This document shows positions 44,573 to 52,824 of a stretch of 64,000 nucleotides of DNA, piece after piece. Each line of letters begins with the position of its first letter. The stretch's first letter is position 1. Under the pieces are notes generated by a model. That model did not search any database. It was not told where the DNA came from and saw only the letters and a program-made list of their open reading frames with translations. Made by a program: the position numbers and the translations under genes. Source of the stretch: Snuella lapsa. GTDB lineage: Bacteria > Bacteroidota > Bacteroidia > Flavobacteriales > Flavobacteriaceae. Location of the stretch: NCBI RefSeq assembly GCF_039539345.1, contig NZ_BAABCY010000055.1, positions 1-64,000 on the forward strand. The letters are read 5' to 3'.

Positions 44573-44742
44573 AACTTCATCGTTTACTTAATAAAAAGAT
44601 TCCGAAAACACACTTCGACGATGCTCAGTGAATCGTTCGGAATAAAAAAATCCCGTATAAACGAGATCATATAACAAATATACAAAATATTTATCGCAAT
44701 TTGCTTTTTGTTGTAAATTGCATTTTAATTTTTTAAGATTCT

Positions 44743-45171
44743 ATGAAGTCCCTTTTTTATTTAATATTGCTAGCTTTTTTTATGTCCTGCAGCTCTAATT
44801 CTATTGACAACAAAAATTGTAAATTCCTTCTAGATATTGGTGTTAACGTAGCTGTAAACCTTAACCTCCCAGAATACAGTCAACTTCAGTTTACAGGTAA
44901 TTCGGTATACATCCCCAATGCGGGCAATGGTGGTGTTATCGTGGCTTTTACCGGTGCCGACTATCTTGCCTGGGATGCTGCAGACCCCAACCACCCTCAA
45001 AGCGAATGTTCGGTACTTGTTAATTCTGGTTTAAATGCTACTTGCGGCTGTGATGATAAAAACACTTATAGTTTAGTGACGGGCGCACCCTTAAACAACG
45101 GCTCACTGCAATGTAGTTTGCGAAATTATCGTGTTACCACTAGTGGTAACACACTTTTAATTTCCAATTAA
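44743..45171 (+). CDS. Lipoprotein with a degenerate Rieske-like domain
   Basis: Predicted lipoprotein of 142 residues with a lipobox before C16 (FFMSC). The body has the Rieske-like order of strands and glycine turns (GGVIVAFTGADYLAWD, then a cysteine pair region, SLVTGAPLNNGSLQCSL, YRVTTSGNTLLIS). It lacks the two His ligands of a [2Fe-2S] Rieske centre, although cysteines remain near residues 88-104 and 127. I therefore expect a Rieske-fold protein without a normal cluster. It stands alone beside greA. Confidence 0.65.
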   Translation: MKSLFYLILLAFFMSCSSNSIDNKNCKFLLDIGVNVAVNLNLPEYSQLQFTGNSVYIPNAGNGGVIVAFTGADYLAWDAADPNHPQSECSVLVNSGLNATCGCDDKNTYSLVTGAPLNNGSLQCSLRNYRVTTSGNTLLISN

Positions 45172-45200
45172 AAAAGCCCCAACTAATTCGTTGGAGCCTA
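45170..45200. terminator. Bidirectional terminator between the lipoprotein gene and the TonB receptor gene
   Basis: GC-CCAAC pairs with GTTGG-GC around TAATTC. An A run on the left and a T-compatible flank on the other strand let it serve both convergent genes. Confidence 0.75.
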
Positions 45201-45221
45201 AAAATTAGCTTGTTTTTTTAT

Positions 45222-47399
45222 CTAAAACTTTAAGGTAACCCCTGCTAAAAAGTTAGTTGTGGCTTGCGGGTAATACACATAATACCCACCACCATAATCA
45301 AATCCATTGGCATTATACTTCACGTTTGTTATATTATTCACAATGCCATTCACTAAAACCGATTTAAAAATGGCTTTTGGCTTAAACTCATAAGCAAGAT
45401 TAAAATCTAAGGTATTATATGCTTTTAAACTTGAATCCTTATCGCCTATATTGTTCATTAATTGTTTGCCAACGTACTTATTAACAAGTGCTAATTGCAT
45501 TCCTTTTACAGGTGTATAATTAAGTGCTGTACTTGTTACCACATTAGGAGAATAAGCTATGTCCGTTTCACCCAAAGGCTGGTCATCTATAAACTGTCCT
45601 TTATTTAAATTTCTATTTCTACTTAAAGTAAGGTTCGATTGAACTGTTAGATTGCTACCAGCAGCAATAACCGTCTCTAATTCTACCCCTGCTCTATAAC
45701 TCTTTCCTGCATTAGCCCTAATAGGGGCACCTACATTATCTATGGCTCCAGTTAAAACTAACTGATCGTTATAATACATAAAATATGCATTGGCATTAAA
45801 TTTTATCTTTTTACTATTGTAACGATATCCCAACTCAAAATCATTAAGCTGTTCTGGTTTTACATCGGCACTGTTTTCAAAATCTGTTCTACTAGGCTCT
45901 CTATTGGCTCTTGCATAGGAACCATAAATATTGTTTTTATTATCCAGATTAATACTAGCCCCTATTTTTGGGTTAATAAAATTGTACTTTTTATTAATCT
46001 CAAACAAAGTGCGATCAGATCCAGTTCCATTGGTTTTATAGTCTACGTACCTATATTGCAAATCACCATAAAGGCTTAATTTATCATTTACTTTGTAGGT
46101 CGCTTTCGAAAACCCACTAGCATCACGCTTTTTGCTTTGTCCAAAGTAATAACGATAATCCTTACTAATATCGACTGCATATTGCGCCCAAATTATTTCT
46201 CCAAAATGATCGCCTTTGTAAAGGCTAAACGACCCTCCTGTTATTACATCCAACTTGTCATTTTTAAAATTTAAACTTGCATTAGCCACATAAAAGTTAT
46301 TATCCAACCATTTTCTACGAACATAGTCCATGCTTTCTACTGTATTGCCGTCAACCGTAATAGGATCTAAGCCTAAAAATGAAAATTTTGAATCGTCTGC
46401 CCAATATACATTTGTATAGAAATAATCATCCACATACTCTTCATAAAAACCTCTACCATTGGTATAGTTCAAACCTACATTTAGAGATAATTGGTTGTCA
46501 AATCGCTCATTCCAATGTAACTGATAATGATCTTGCCTGTAGTCATCTACTTGATTGTCATAAAATCCTGTATTGTTTCCTTCGTCATCAGTTATAATTC
46601 CAGCAATATTAAACGTTCTATTGGAGTCAATAGTAAAAACATCTACACCATACCAAGCTTGATATGTTATTTCTTCACCACCAAACGCAATGGCTTTTAT
46701 AAGACGGTTGTTGTCTTTGTAAGCTCCTTGTAAAAAATAGGATTTTAAATCGGAACTTGCCCTATCTATATAACCATCTGACTCGATCTTAGACAACCGA
46801 CCAGAAAGCTCAACTTTATCATTAAGCAACCCTGTACTAAACTTAATGTTACGCCTAAGTGTATTAAAGCTACCATAGCTACTGGACACCGATGCAAATG
46901 CTTCGTTTGAAATGGCATCTGTTAAAATATTAATACTCGCTCCAAATGCACCAGAACCATTTGTAGATGTTCCGACACCGCGTTGAACCTGAAGGCTTTC
47001 TACAGAAGAAGATAAATCTTGTAAGTTTACCCAAAATGTCCCCAAGGATTCTGCATCATTATACGGAATACCATTAATAGTAATATTGGTAGACTCGCCA
47101 CTTACGCCTCGCACTCGAATACCAGTATAACCAATACCTGCACCTGCATCACTGGTTGTAACCACCGATGGCAAATAATTTAACAAAACTGGTATATCCT
47201 GTCCTAAATTACGCTTTTCCAATTGTGCTTTGGTTACATTAGAATGCGTAATGGGAGAGGTTGCATTAACACGGACCGCTTTTACAAAAACCTCATCTAA
47301 TTTCTCAACTTTTGTTGAATCTTGATCAGCTTGCTTTTGTTGTGCCTGCGTATTAAGCGACAACACTAAAAGTGTTAAAAAAAGAAATAAATGTTTCAT
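45222..47399 (-). CDS. TonB-dependent receptor under TPP riboswitch control (likely thiamine receptor)
   Basis: Outer-membrane active transporter of about 725 residues. A signal peptide (ending NTQAQ) is followed by a short region and then a plug domain (about residues 40-155: LPSVVTTSDAGAGIGYTGIR, RVRGVSGESTNITINGIPY) and a beta-barrel ending in an aromatic strand (LAGVTLKF). It lacks the carboxypeptidase-like N-terminal domain of SusC proteins. The TPP riboswitch just upstream, with no gene between, argues that it takes up thiamine or a thiamine precursor. I use the ATG at 47399; the frame begins upstream only with TTG. Confidence 0.93.
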   Translation of the reverse strand: MKHLFLFLTLLVLSLNTQAQQKQADQDSTKVEKLDEVFVKAVRVNATSPITHSNVTKAQLEKRNLGQDIPVLLNYLPSVVTTSDAGAGIGYTGIRVRGVSGESTNITINGIPYNDAESLGTFWVNLQDLSSSVESLQVQRGVGTSTNGSGAFGASINILTDAISNEAFASVSSSYGSFNTLRRNIKFSTGLLNDKVELSGRLSKIESDGYIDRASSDLKSYFLQGAYKDNNRLIKAIAFGGEEITYQAWYGVDVFTIDSNRTFNIAGIITDDEGNNTGFYDNQVDDYRQDHYQLHWNERFDNQLSLNVGLNYTNGRGFYEEYVDDYFYTNVYWADDSKFSFLGLDPITVDGNTVESMDYVRRKWLDNNFYVANASLNFKNDKLDVITGGSFSLYKGDHFGEIIWAQYAVDISKDYRYYFGQSKKRDASGFSKATYKVNDKLSLYGDLQYRYVDYKTNGTGSDRTLFEINKKYNFINPKIGASINLDNKNNIYGSYARANREPSRTDFENSADVKPEQLNDFELGYRYNSKKIKFNANAYFMYYNDQLVLTGAIDNVGAPIRANAGKSYRAGVELETVIAAGSNLTVQSNLTLSRNRNLNKGQFIDDQPLGETDIAYSPNVVTSTALNYTPVKGMQLALVNKYVGKQLMNNIGDKDSSLKAYNTLDFNLAYEFKPKAIFKSVLVNGIVNNITNVKYNANGFDYGGGYYVYYPQATTNFLAGVTLKF

Positions 47400-47562
47400 C
47401 TGTTTCAAATTTTATCGTTTTTAAAACCGGATGTAATTGGCAGTAATAATTTTAGATAGGATCCAACTCAATATTACAGCTCATTTCATGCGATTACATT
47501 TAAAATCGAATAAAAAGAGGTAATTATTCTTTTATTGTGATAAATGATTTATCCAAACAGCG

Positions 47563-47722
47563 ACTATCGCCTCCCTAAACAGCATTATCTGTTCTAGGTT
47601 CAATGGGTATGATCTCAGCCTTTCGAAGTTAAACGCTAAGAGTTTAAAAGTTAAAAGTTCTAATGAATGAACTACAAACTAAAAACTATGCCCGTTAACT
47701 GAAAAAGCACCCCTTTTTGAGA
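47563..47722 (-). ncRNA. TPP (THI-box) riboswitch
   Basis: Reading leftward, the RNA contains GGGGTGC (47713-47707), then GGCTGAGATCATACCC (about 47621-47606), ATTGAACCT, GATAATGC (47589-47582) and TAGGGAGG. These are the conserved parts of the thiamine pyrophosphate aptamer in the correct order, with a longer than usual arm between the first two blocks. A GCGA/TCGC hairpin follows. It lies in the leader of the TonB receptor gene starting at 47399 and should repress it when TPP is plentiful. Confidence 0.93.
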
Positions 47723-47776
47723 ACGCTGCAAAAGTAATTTAGATTTACGAATTAAGAATCAGGTTTTTCGTTTTTT

Positions 47777-48184
47777 TTAGTCAATATCTGGCTTTTTCCT
47801 GTTTGCTTTTCTATCTGAGCGTATCCGCTTACTTTTTAAGCGCTTCTGGATTACTGCTTTTGGAACTTTAGTAGGCACTCGTTTCTTAGGGCGGCTTAAC
47901 CCTTTTTTTATAAGTTCCAAAAAGCGTTTTATAATCTGTTCCTTATTTTTATGCTGGCTTCGGTTCTCGTCACATTGTAGAATGAGAACACCTTTATCTG
48001 TTAACCTATGCTTAAGCTTTTCACTTATACGTCGCTTTTCATCATCATTAAAAACCAAAGAGGCATCAAGATTAAACGTTAGTTCTACCTTTGAAGCTAC
48101 CTTGTTTACATGCTGTCCTCCACTACCAGAACTTCTTACTGCTTTAAATTTAACTTCTTGAAGTAAGGCTTCCTTATTCATCAT
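47777..48184 (-). CDS. arfB: Peptidyl-tRNA hydrolase ArfB (YaeJ), ribosome rescue
   Basis: The 135-residue protein has the GGQ motif (SSGSGGQHVNKVASKVEL near residues 17-34) of the release-factor catalytic domain and a basic C-terminal tail (KKRVPTKVPKAVIQKRLKSK and onwards) that enters the mRNA channel of stalled ribosomes. ArfB frees ribosomes stuck without a stop codon. Its start overlaps the DUF4301 stop by 11 bp. It is the last gene of the overlapping operon, just ahead of the riboswitch. Confidence 0.95.
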   Translation of the reverse strand: MMNKEALLQEVKFKAVRSSGSGGQHVNKVASKVELTFNLDASLVFNDDEKRRISEKLKHRLTDKGVLILQCDENRSQHKNKEQIIKRFLELIKKGLSRPKKRVPTKVPKAVIQKRLKSKRIRSDRKANRKKPDID

Positions 48185-49736
48185 GTGCTACTTGATGTGG
48201 CATCTTCAACAGATCGTTAACCGTTTTTACTGGATTGAATGTTAGCAATGGAACCTCAACAAACACCGTGTTCCAATATGCCATGCTCCCATTCCATAAG
48301 CCAGGAAGCTCCAATGCCTTTATATCGATACCATTCTGGTTCTTTTCTGTAATGAAAGCAGCTTTGCTATCTACAAACTTTGTTAGATCGAAAGCTTCTC
48401 CTTTGTAATTTTTGACACCACAAACCAAATCTACCGGATTAAAGTGCGTAGCTCTTTTGGCAATTTCTTTTTGCTGTTTGTTCTTTATATCGATTTGTGC
48501 TGATTCAACAATTTGCAAAGACACATCGCCATTGGCATTTTCAACCCAAAACGGACCACCTCCAGGCTCGCCTTCATTTTTAACCATTCCACATACCCGA
48601 ATAGGCCGGTTTAATTTTTCTTTTAAGTACTCTATCTTAAATTCTTGGGTATACTTTTTATAATCGGGTGTTACCGACAGGTTTAATTTTTTAGCCAAAA
48701 AATCTACTATAACCTCTTGTTCTTTATCTGATAATGGCTCCTTGTCCAATTGGTGTAAATAATTAAATACTTGCGCTTGAGTTTCCAATAACACACCTGC
48801 TAATATTTTTTTATAGTAAGACACTTTCTCTTTATGTTTGGACACAACAACATTGTCAATATTCTTTATAAAAACCAGATCACCTTCTAAATCATTAAGA
48901 TTTTCTATTAGCGCTCCATGTCCAGAGGGGCGAAAAACCAAGCTACCATCTGCTTTTCTAAAAATCTCATTATCTGCGGTTAAAGCAACTGTTTCCGTTG
49001 ATTTTTTTTGATAAGAAAAAGAAATATCAAACTTCGCTTTGGTTTGTTCTTCTACATCTTCTTCAATATATCTAAACTCCTCATCAAACCTGTGGTTGTG
49101 CCTTTCGGAAATTGTAAAGTGTAATTTAGCTTTATTATTTGATGATGCATATAAAGCCGCTTCGAACAAATGCTCTTCAAAGGCTGTCGACACATGTTTT
49201 TTATAACGATGGTAAGGCAATAAGCCTTTTGGAAAAAAGCTGTAGTTTAACCGATCTTCATCCAGCATGGTCTTCACAAACTCCACTCGCTTTTCATCAT
49301 AGGACAGATCGTTAAAATTAGGAATAACTTCATGTAACTTATGCACTACCTCTTCAAAAAAAGGCAACTTTTCCAGCCCTACCAAAAATACTTTTAATTC
49401 GTTATCCTTGTTTCTGTTAATGTATGCATTGATACTTTCTTTCTCAAGATCGTAATTCTTTAAAAAGCGAAATAGAAATTTAAACATACGCGTTGCCAAT
49501 CCCGAAGCTGGTACAAACTTGACTATAGATAGTGAATTACGAGCATTTTCATACAAATTGATATAATCTTGCTCTTTGGAGGGCTTAATTGTCCTGATTC
49601 CGTTACTTACAGAAGCTACTTCAACTAAATTAGAATAAGGCATCCCCGCCTTGATCAAAGCTATCTGTGCTTTTACTTTTTCAAGAGTTAATCCATTTCT
49701 TTCTATCTGTTTAACATCTTTTTCCTCAAATACCAT
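48174..49736 (-). CDS. DUF4301 family protein
   Basis: A 520-residue cytosolic protein. The N-terminal part is helical. The SIVKFVPASGLATRMFKFLF segment near residues 73-92 and the VFRPSGHGALIENLN segment near residue 272 resemble nucleotidyltransferase-like sugar-nucleotide or phosphate-binding loops. The length and these motifs fit the DUF4301 family found in Bacteroidota, for which no function is established. It lies in the same overlapping operon as the kinase and transporter genes, which may or may not be a functional link. Confidence 0.85.
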   Translation of the reverse strand: MVFEEKDVKQIERNGLTLEKVKAQIALIKAGMPYSNLVEVASVSNGIRTIKPSKEQDYINLYENARNSLSIVKFVPASGLATRMFKFLFRFLKNYDLEKESINAYINRNKDNELKVFLVGLEKLPFFEEVVHKLHEVIPNFNDLSYDEKRVEFVKTMLDEDRLNYSFFPKGLLPYHRYKKHVSTAFEEHLFEAALYASSNNKAKLHFTISERHNHRFDEEFRYIEEDVEEQTKAKFDISFSYQKKSTETVALTADNEIFRKADGSLVFRPSGHGALIENLNDLEGDLVFIKNIDNVVVSKHKEKVSYYKKILAGVLLETQAQVFNYLHQLDKEPLSDKEQEVIVDFLAKKLNLSVTPDYKKYTQEFKIEYLKEKLNRPIRVCGMVKNEGEPGGGPFWVENANGDVSLQIVESAQIDIKNKQQKEIAKRATHFNPVDLVCGVKNYKGEAFDLTKFVDSKAAFITEKNQNGIDIKALELPGLWNGSMAYWNTVFVEVPLLTFNPVKTVNDLLKMPHQVAHDE

Positions 49737-50298
49737 CCTTATTTTTTATTAGTTTATCTATGTGCTTTACTGCTTCTTCCAAGCGTACTTTTTTATTTCC
49801 CTTCAACAAAACATAAGGCCTTTTATTGGCAATTAATGCATTTCGAAACGCATTAAACATATGTTCCCGCTCATTGGGTTTATCTCTAATCCCGTCAGCT
49901 TCCCAAGGAACGTCTATATTGGTCAAAAAATAGAGATCATATTGATTTTCTATAGCAAACTTATCTAATTTTCTTGGCACATAACCATTGTAATAGTTCT
50001 CGCTATATACTTTAGTTTCCAACAGGTCGGTGTCACAAATCAGCAACTCTTTTACTTGACTTGCCAACTTGTTTTCTAAAGCAATTTGACCTCGAGCGAT
50101 AGGTAAAACATCCATTTTTGTTAACACTTGGTTGTTTGCAGCTTTCTGTTCGGCATATATTCTCGAATATTCAGGCACCCAAAGCGTATCATAATATGCT
50201 GCCAACTGCTTAGCCAAAATGGTCTTCCCGGTACATTCCGGTCCAAACAAAACAACTTTTATGCAATTTGAAGGTTGCTGTTTATATATTTCTTCCAT
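49726..50298 (-). CDS. NadR-type P-loop kinase (nicotinamide riboside kinase family)
   Basis: A 190-residue ATPase. The P-loop GPECTGKT lies at residues 19-26, a conserved VPEYSRIYAEQ follows, and a lid-like segment reads VPWEADGIRDKPNEREHMF near residue 140. These match the ribosylnicotinamide kinase domain of NadR, without the adenylyltransferase part. In PnuC systems such a kinase traps the imported vitamin by phosphorylation. Because the downstream receptor is TPP-controlled and the upstream protein resembles thiamine-binding YkoF, the substrate could be thiamine instead of nicotinamide riboside. It overlaps both neighbours (40 bp with the transporter gene, 11 bp with DUF4301). Confidence 0.85.
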   Translation of the reverse strand: MEEIYKQQPSNCIKVVLFGPECTGKTILAKQLAAYYDTLWVPEYSRIYAEQKAANNQVLTKMDVLPIARGQIALENKLASQVKELLICDTDLLETKVYSENYYNGYVPRKLDKFAIENQYDLYFLTNIDVPWEADGIRDKPNEREHMFNAFRNALIANKRPYVLLKGNKKVRLEEAVKHIDKLIKNKDGI

Positions 50299-50891
50299 GC
50301 TATATAGCCGTAAATTGCAATTATAGTAAATCCTAAATATTGAAAACTTGTAAATACCAATCCCTTATAAAAATACAAAGGCACCGAGATGATGTCACCA
50401 ATAATCCAACAGATCCAATTCTCTATCTTACGCTTTGCCATTAACCACATACCGACAAAAAATATTGCTGTAGTTAATGTATCTACATAAGCTACCCAAT
50501 CCGACCATTTTCCATTTATTTTATAAACTATATACACAAACAATAAGGTTGCAGCAAATATGACCAGACTTAAGCGTTTTTCTTGATTAGATATTACCGA
50601 TATGGGCGTTACATGCGTTGCGTCAATCTTACGAGTCCAAACATACCAACCATAAATACTCATAACAAAATAATACGCATTGATCATCATGTCTCCCAAC
50701 AGTTCCCATTTTAGTAGTAAATAAACAAAAATAAGAGTGCTTAACATCCCAGTAGGGAATACCCAAACTTTATTTTGCTTTGAGTACCAAACCGATAAAA
50801 ATCCCAATATCACTGCTATTATTTCCAGAACAATATCGAAAACCTGATAATCGGCGTATTGATGGAAAAAAAAATCAAAAATGAGGTTCAT
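50259..50891 (-). CDS. pnuC: PnuC-family vitamin transporter
   Basis: A 210-residue inner-membrane protein with seven hydrophobic segments. Signature residues are W-rich in the substrate half (YYFVMSIYGWYVW near residue 75, and WICWIIGDIISVPLYFYKG near 158-176). PnuC proteins carry nicotinamide riboside by facilitated diffusion. The PnuT subgroup carries thiamine and is found beside TPP-regulated receptors in Bacteroidota. The local context (YkoF-like protein, riboswitch-controlled TonB receptor) favours PnuT, while the NadR-like kinase would suit either. Its start overlaps the upstream gene by 17 bp. Confidence 0.87.
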   Translation of the reverse strand: MNLIFDFFFHQYADYQVFDIVLEIIAVILGFLSVWYSKQNKVWVFPTGMLSTLIFVYLLLKWELLGDMMINAYYFVMSIYGWYVWTRKIDATHVTPISVISNQEKRLSLVIFAATLLFVYIVYKINGKWSDWVAYVDTLTTAIFFVGMWLMAKRKIENWICWIIGDIISVPLYFYKGLVFTSFQYLGFTIIAIYGYIAWKKYINSNLQIA

Positions 50892-51135
50892 AATCGTGTC
50901 TATCTGATTTAACGATTTTCATTAATAACAAACCACGCTCCATGAGCTCAAAAGCCTCTTTTATTTCGGCTGTCAACAAACGCATTACAACATCGTAATC
51001 ACCATAAACCTGAGTACTTAATGGATTCTCTAAAACCTTTAAACCAGTGGCTCTTAATTTTTTAATAAAATGGATAATTACTGGTTCGTAATCGTCATGT
51101 AATGGTGTTAAAGTTAGCTCTACCGATATTTTCAT
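50875..51135 (-). CDS. YkoF/MTH1187-like thiamine-binding protein
   Basis: The 86-residue protein has the ferredoxin-like beta-alpha-beta pattern of the thiamine-binding YkoF/MTH1187 family (KISVELTLTPLHDDYEPVII, LSTQVYGDYDVVMRLLT). It ends in a helix carrying the family-like EAFELMERGLLLMKIV. YkoF binds thiamine and pyrimidine precursors. It is the first gene of the operon with PnuC and the kinase. Its 5' region carries a copy of the dispersed repeat, but I see no riboswitch there. Confidence 0.8.
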   Translation of the reverse strand: MKISVELTLTPLHDDYEPVIIHFIKKLRATGLKVLENPLSTQVYGDYDVVMRLLTAEIKEAFELMERGLLLMKIVKSDRHDYEPHF

Positions 51136-51142
51136 TTGTTTA

Positions 51143-51250
51143 AATTTTACTCGATAATCGAGATTTATATATTACGAAGCTTGCCTCGAAATCATAAAAT
51201 AATTTCCTTCAACTACCTCGCGTGCTTACACCGAGGTAGTATACTAATCT
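51143..51250 (+). repeat. Dispersed repeat, copy near 51.2 kb
   Basis: The most intact of three copies. It has the palindrome TCGATAATCGA at 51151-51161, then TTACGAAGCTTGCCTCGAAA, an AT-rich middle, and a strong hairpin (CTACCTCG/CGAGGTAG, 51213-51239). It occupies the leader region of the YkoF-like gene, so it may affect that operon's transcription. Confidence 0.8.
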
Positions 51251-51317
51251 TTTTTGTTTAGAGACTGTTAAACACATAATATTTTATAACAGACTAAACG
51301 ATTCACAATCTAAATTG

Positions 51318-52043
51318 CTACTTCTTTAGATCGTCAAAAAACGACTCATTGTCCTCAAAAGCTGTGCCAATAACAACCATATCTGCTCCAGAACTATAAG
51401 CATTTTCCAACTGTTGCTTACTTCTCACACCACCCCCAACAATAAGTGGAATTTCCAGTTCATTTTTAACTCTTTTAATTATATAATCCGAAACTGGATG
51501 TATGGCTCCACTCCCTGCTTCTAAATAAATTAGCTTCATCCCCAATAGTTCCCCTGCCTTAGCTGTATCTACAATGTTTTGAACATCTGCCCAAGGCATC
51601 GGTTGTGTTTGCGTAACCTTTTGTACGGCGGTTTCTTTTCCGTTTTCTATGAGCAAATATCCCGTTGAAATAACTTCTAAACTCAGCTTTCTTAATGTAG
51701 CAATAGCTTGAACCTGTTTCCCTATAAGGTAATCGGGATTTCTACCAGATAATAATGACAAAAACAATAATGCATCTGCCTCGCCAGTTATTTGGGAGAC
51801 ATCTCCTGGAAACAATATGACCGGCAGTTTTGTTTTTGCTTTGATTTTCGTAACTAAAATTTCTGTTTTGTACAAATCGACAGTACTCCCTCCTACAAAA
51901 ATATGAGTTGCCACAGACTTGTTTATCTTTTCAACAAACCCAACTGCTTTTTCAGGCAACATCTTGTCTGGATCTATTAAAACCGCAAGAAGCTTTTGTT
52001 TCTTTTGCTTTTGCAATTGTATGTCTTTATAAACCCCTTCCAT
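51318..52043 (-). CDS. Geranylgeranylglyceryl (or heptaprenylglyceryl) phosphate synthase
   Basis: A TIM-barrel prenyltransferase of about 241 residues that joins a polyprenyl diphosphate to sn-glycerol-1-phosphate, the first step of archaeal-type ether lipids. Motifs are LLAVLIDPDK, FVGGSTVDLYK near residue 50, and the phosphate-binding IVGGGVRSKQQLENAY near 203. Bacteroidota carry this PcrB/GGGPS group, but its product there is not settled. I use the ATG at 52043; the frame upstream offers only a TTG. It begins 1 bp after the phosphopantetheinyl transferase stop. Confidence 0.92.
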   Translation of the reverse strand: MEGVYKDIQLQKQKKQKLLAVLIDPDKMLPEKAVGFVEKINKSVATHIFVGGSTVDLYKTEILVTKIKAKTKLPVILFPGDVSQITGEADALLFLSLLSGRNPDYLIGKQVQAIATLRKLSLEVISTGYLLIENGKETAVQKVTQTQPMPWADVQNIVDTAKAGELLGMKLIYLEAGSGAIHPVSDYIIKRVKNELEIPLIVGGGVRSKQQLENAYSSGADMVVIGTAFEDNESFFDDLKK

Positions 52044-52044
52044 A

Positions 52045-52671
52045 TTAAGCAACTACATAGGCACAAGTAAACCCTTCAAATTCCAAAAATCTAATTTGGA
52101 AACGGCATTTGTTTTCTTTATAATCAATCCAGGCAACTGTTTCATCTGAATCAACTCCAAAAGGGATCACTAAACAATGGTCTTTAAAACTTAATCCAGG
52201 AGTAGCAAACAACTTATATAAGGATTCCTTAACACACCAAATAGCTGTAAGCTTATTAACGTAATCGGCTTCCGATTCATTTAAATATTCAAACTCATAA
52301 TCTACAAACTTATGGGCTATAATGCGTATTTTTTCACGCTGTTTCTCTATATCAATTCCTACGCTGCAATCACTAACAATAACCGCTGAAAACTGAAACG
52401 AATGGGTTATGGAAATATGTTTACCGTCTTTTAAATGTGGTTTCCCATTAGCATCATAAAACAAATCGGAATCTTCATATCCAAAAGCAGCCAACAAATG
52501 TCGCACACTCAAAAAGCCACGTTGGTGCAACTCACTTTTCATTCCTATGACCCGTTCTAAACTCTCTGGTTTCAAATTGACAGCCTCTATCAAGTCTTTA
52601 TAAGACTCTGTTATTTTCCAGATTTTAACAGTAGTTTGTGAATTTGGGGTAATGGTTTTATATAAAGGCAT
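52045..52671 (-). CDS. 4'-phosphopantetheinyl transferase superfamily protein
   Basis: A 208-residue protein of the Sfp/AcpT class that activates acyl- or peptidyl-carrier proteins with phosphopantetheine from CoA. The magnesium-binding motif is SVGIDIEKQ near residues 109-117, and the second motif is AIWCVKESLYKLF near residue 144. It probably serves fatty acid or polyketide carrier proteins, since no biosynthetic cluster is in the window. It is co-transcribed with the GGGP synthase gene. Confidence 0.93.
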   Translation of the reverse strand: MPLYKTITPNSQTTVKIWKITESYKDLIEAVNLKPESLERVIGMKSELHQRGFLSVRHLLAAFGYEDSDLFYDANGKPHLKDGKHISITHSFQFSAVIVSDCSVGIDIEKQREKIRIIAHKFVDYEFEYLNESEADYVNKLTAIWCVKESLYKLFATPGLSFKDHCLVIPFGVDSDETVAWIDYKENKCRFQIRFLEFEGFTCAYVVA

Positions 52672-52702
52672 TTAATATTCTGAAAGTTATTGGTTATCTT
52701 TG
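52671..52702 (+). promoter_or_regulatory. Candidate promoter of ahcY
   Basis: TATCTTTG at 52695-52702 fits the -7 consensus, and TTTA lies 20 bp upstream in place of TTTG at -33. This would give a leader of about 120 nt before the ATG at 52825. Confidence 0.6.
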
Positions 52703-52824
52703 CAGTCGATTTTGAAATAAACAAAAGAACAGCACAACAATACTAAAAATAGTTAGGCGAATTTAACCATTTTAAGTTCTAATAACAATGTTGTTTTGTT
52801 TAAAAAAGTATAAAGAAAGTTGAT

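Noticed and set aside
51136..51317. A second TPP riboswitch in front of the YkoF-like gene
   Set aside because: No CTGAGA or GGGGTGC-type blocks are present; the region holds the dispersed repeat instead.
52703..52824. A SAH or SAM riboswitch in the ahcY leader
   Set aside because: The leader of about 120 nt is AT-rich, and I see no conserved SAH/SAM aptamer blocks or strong stem.
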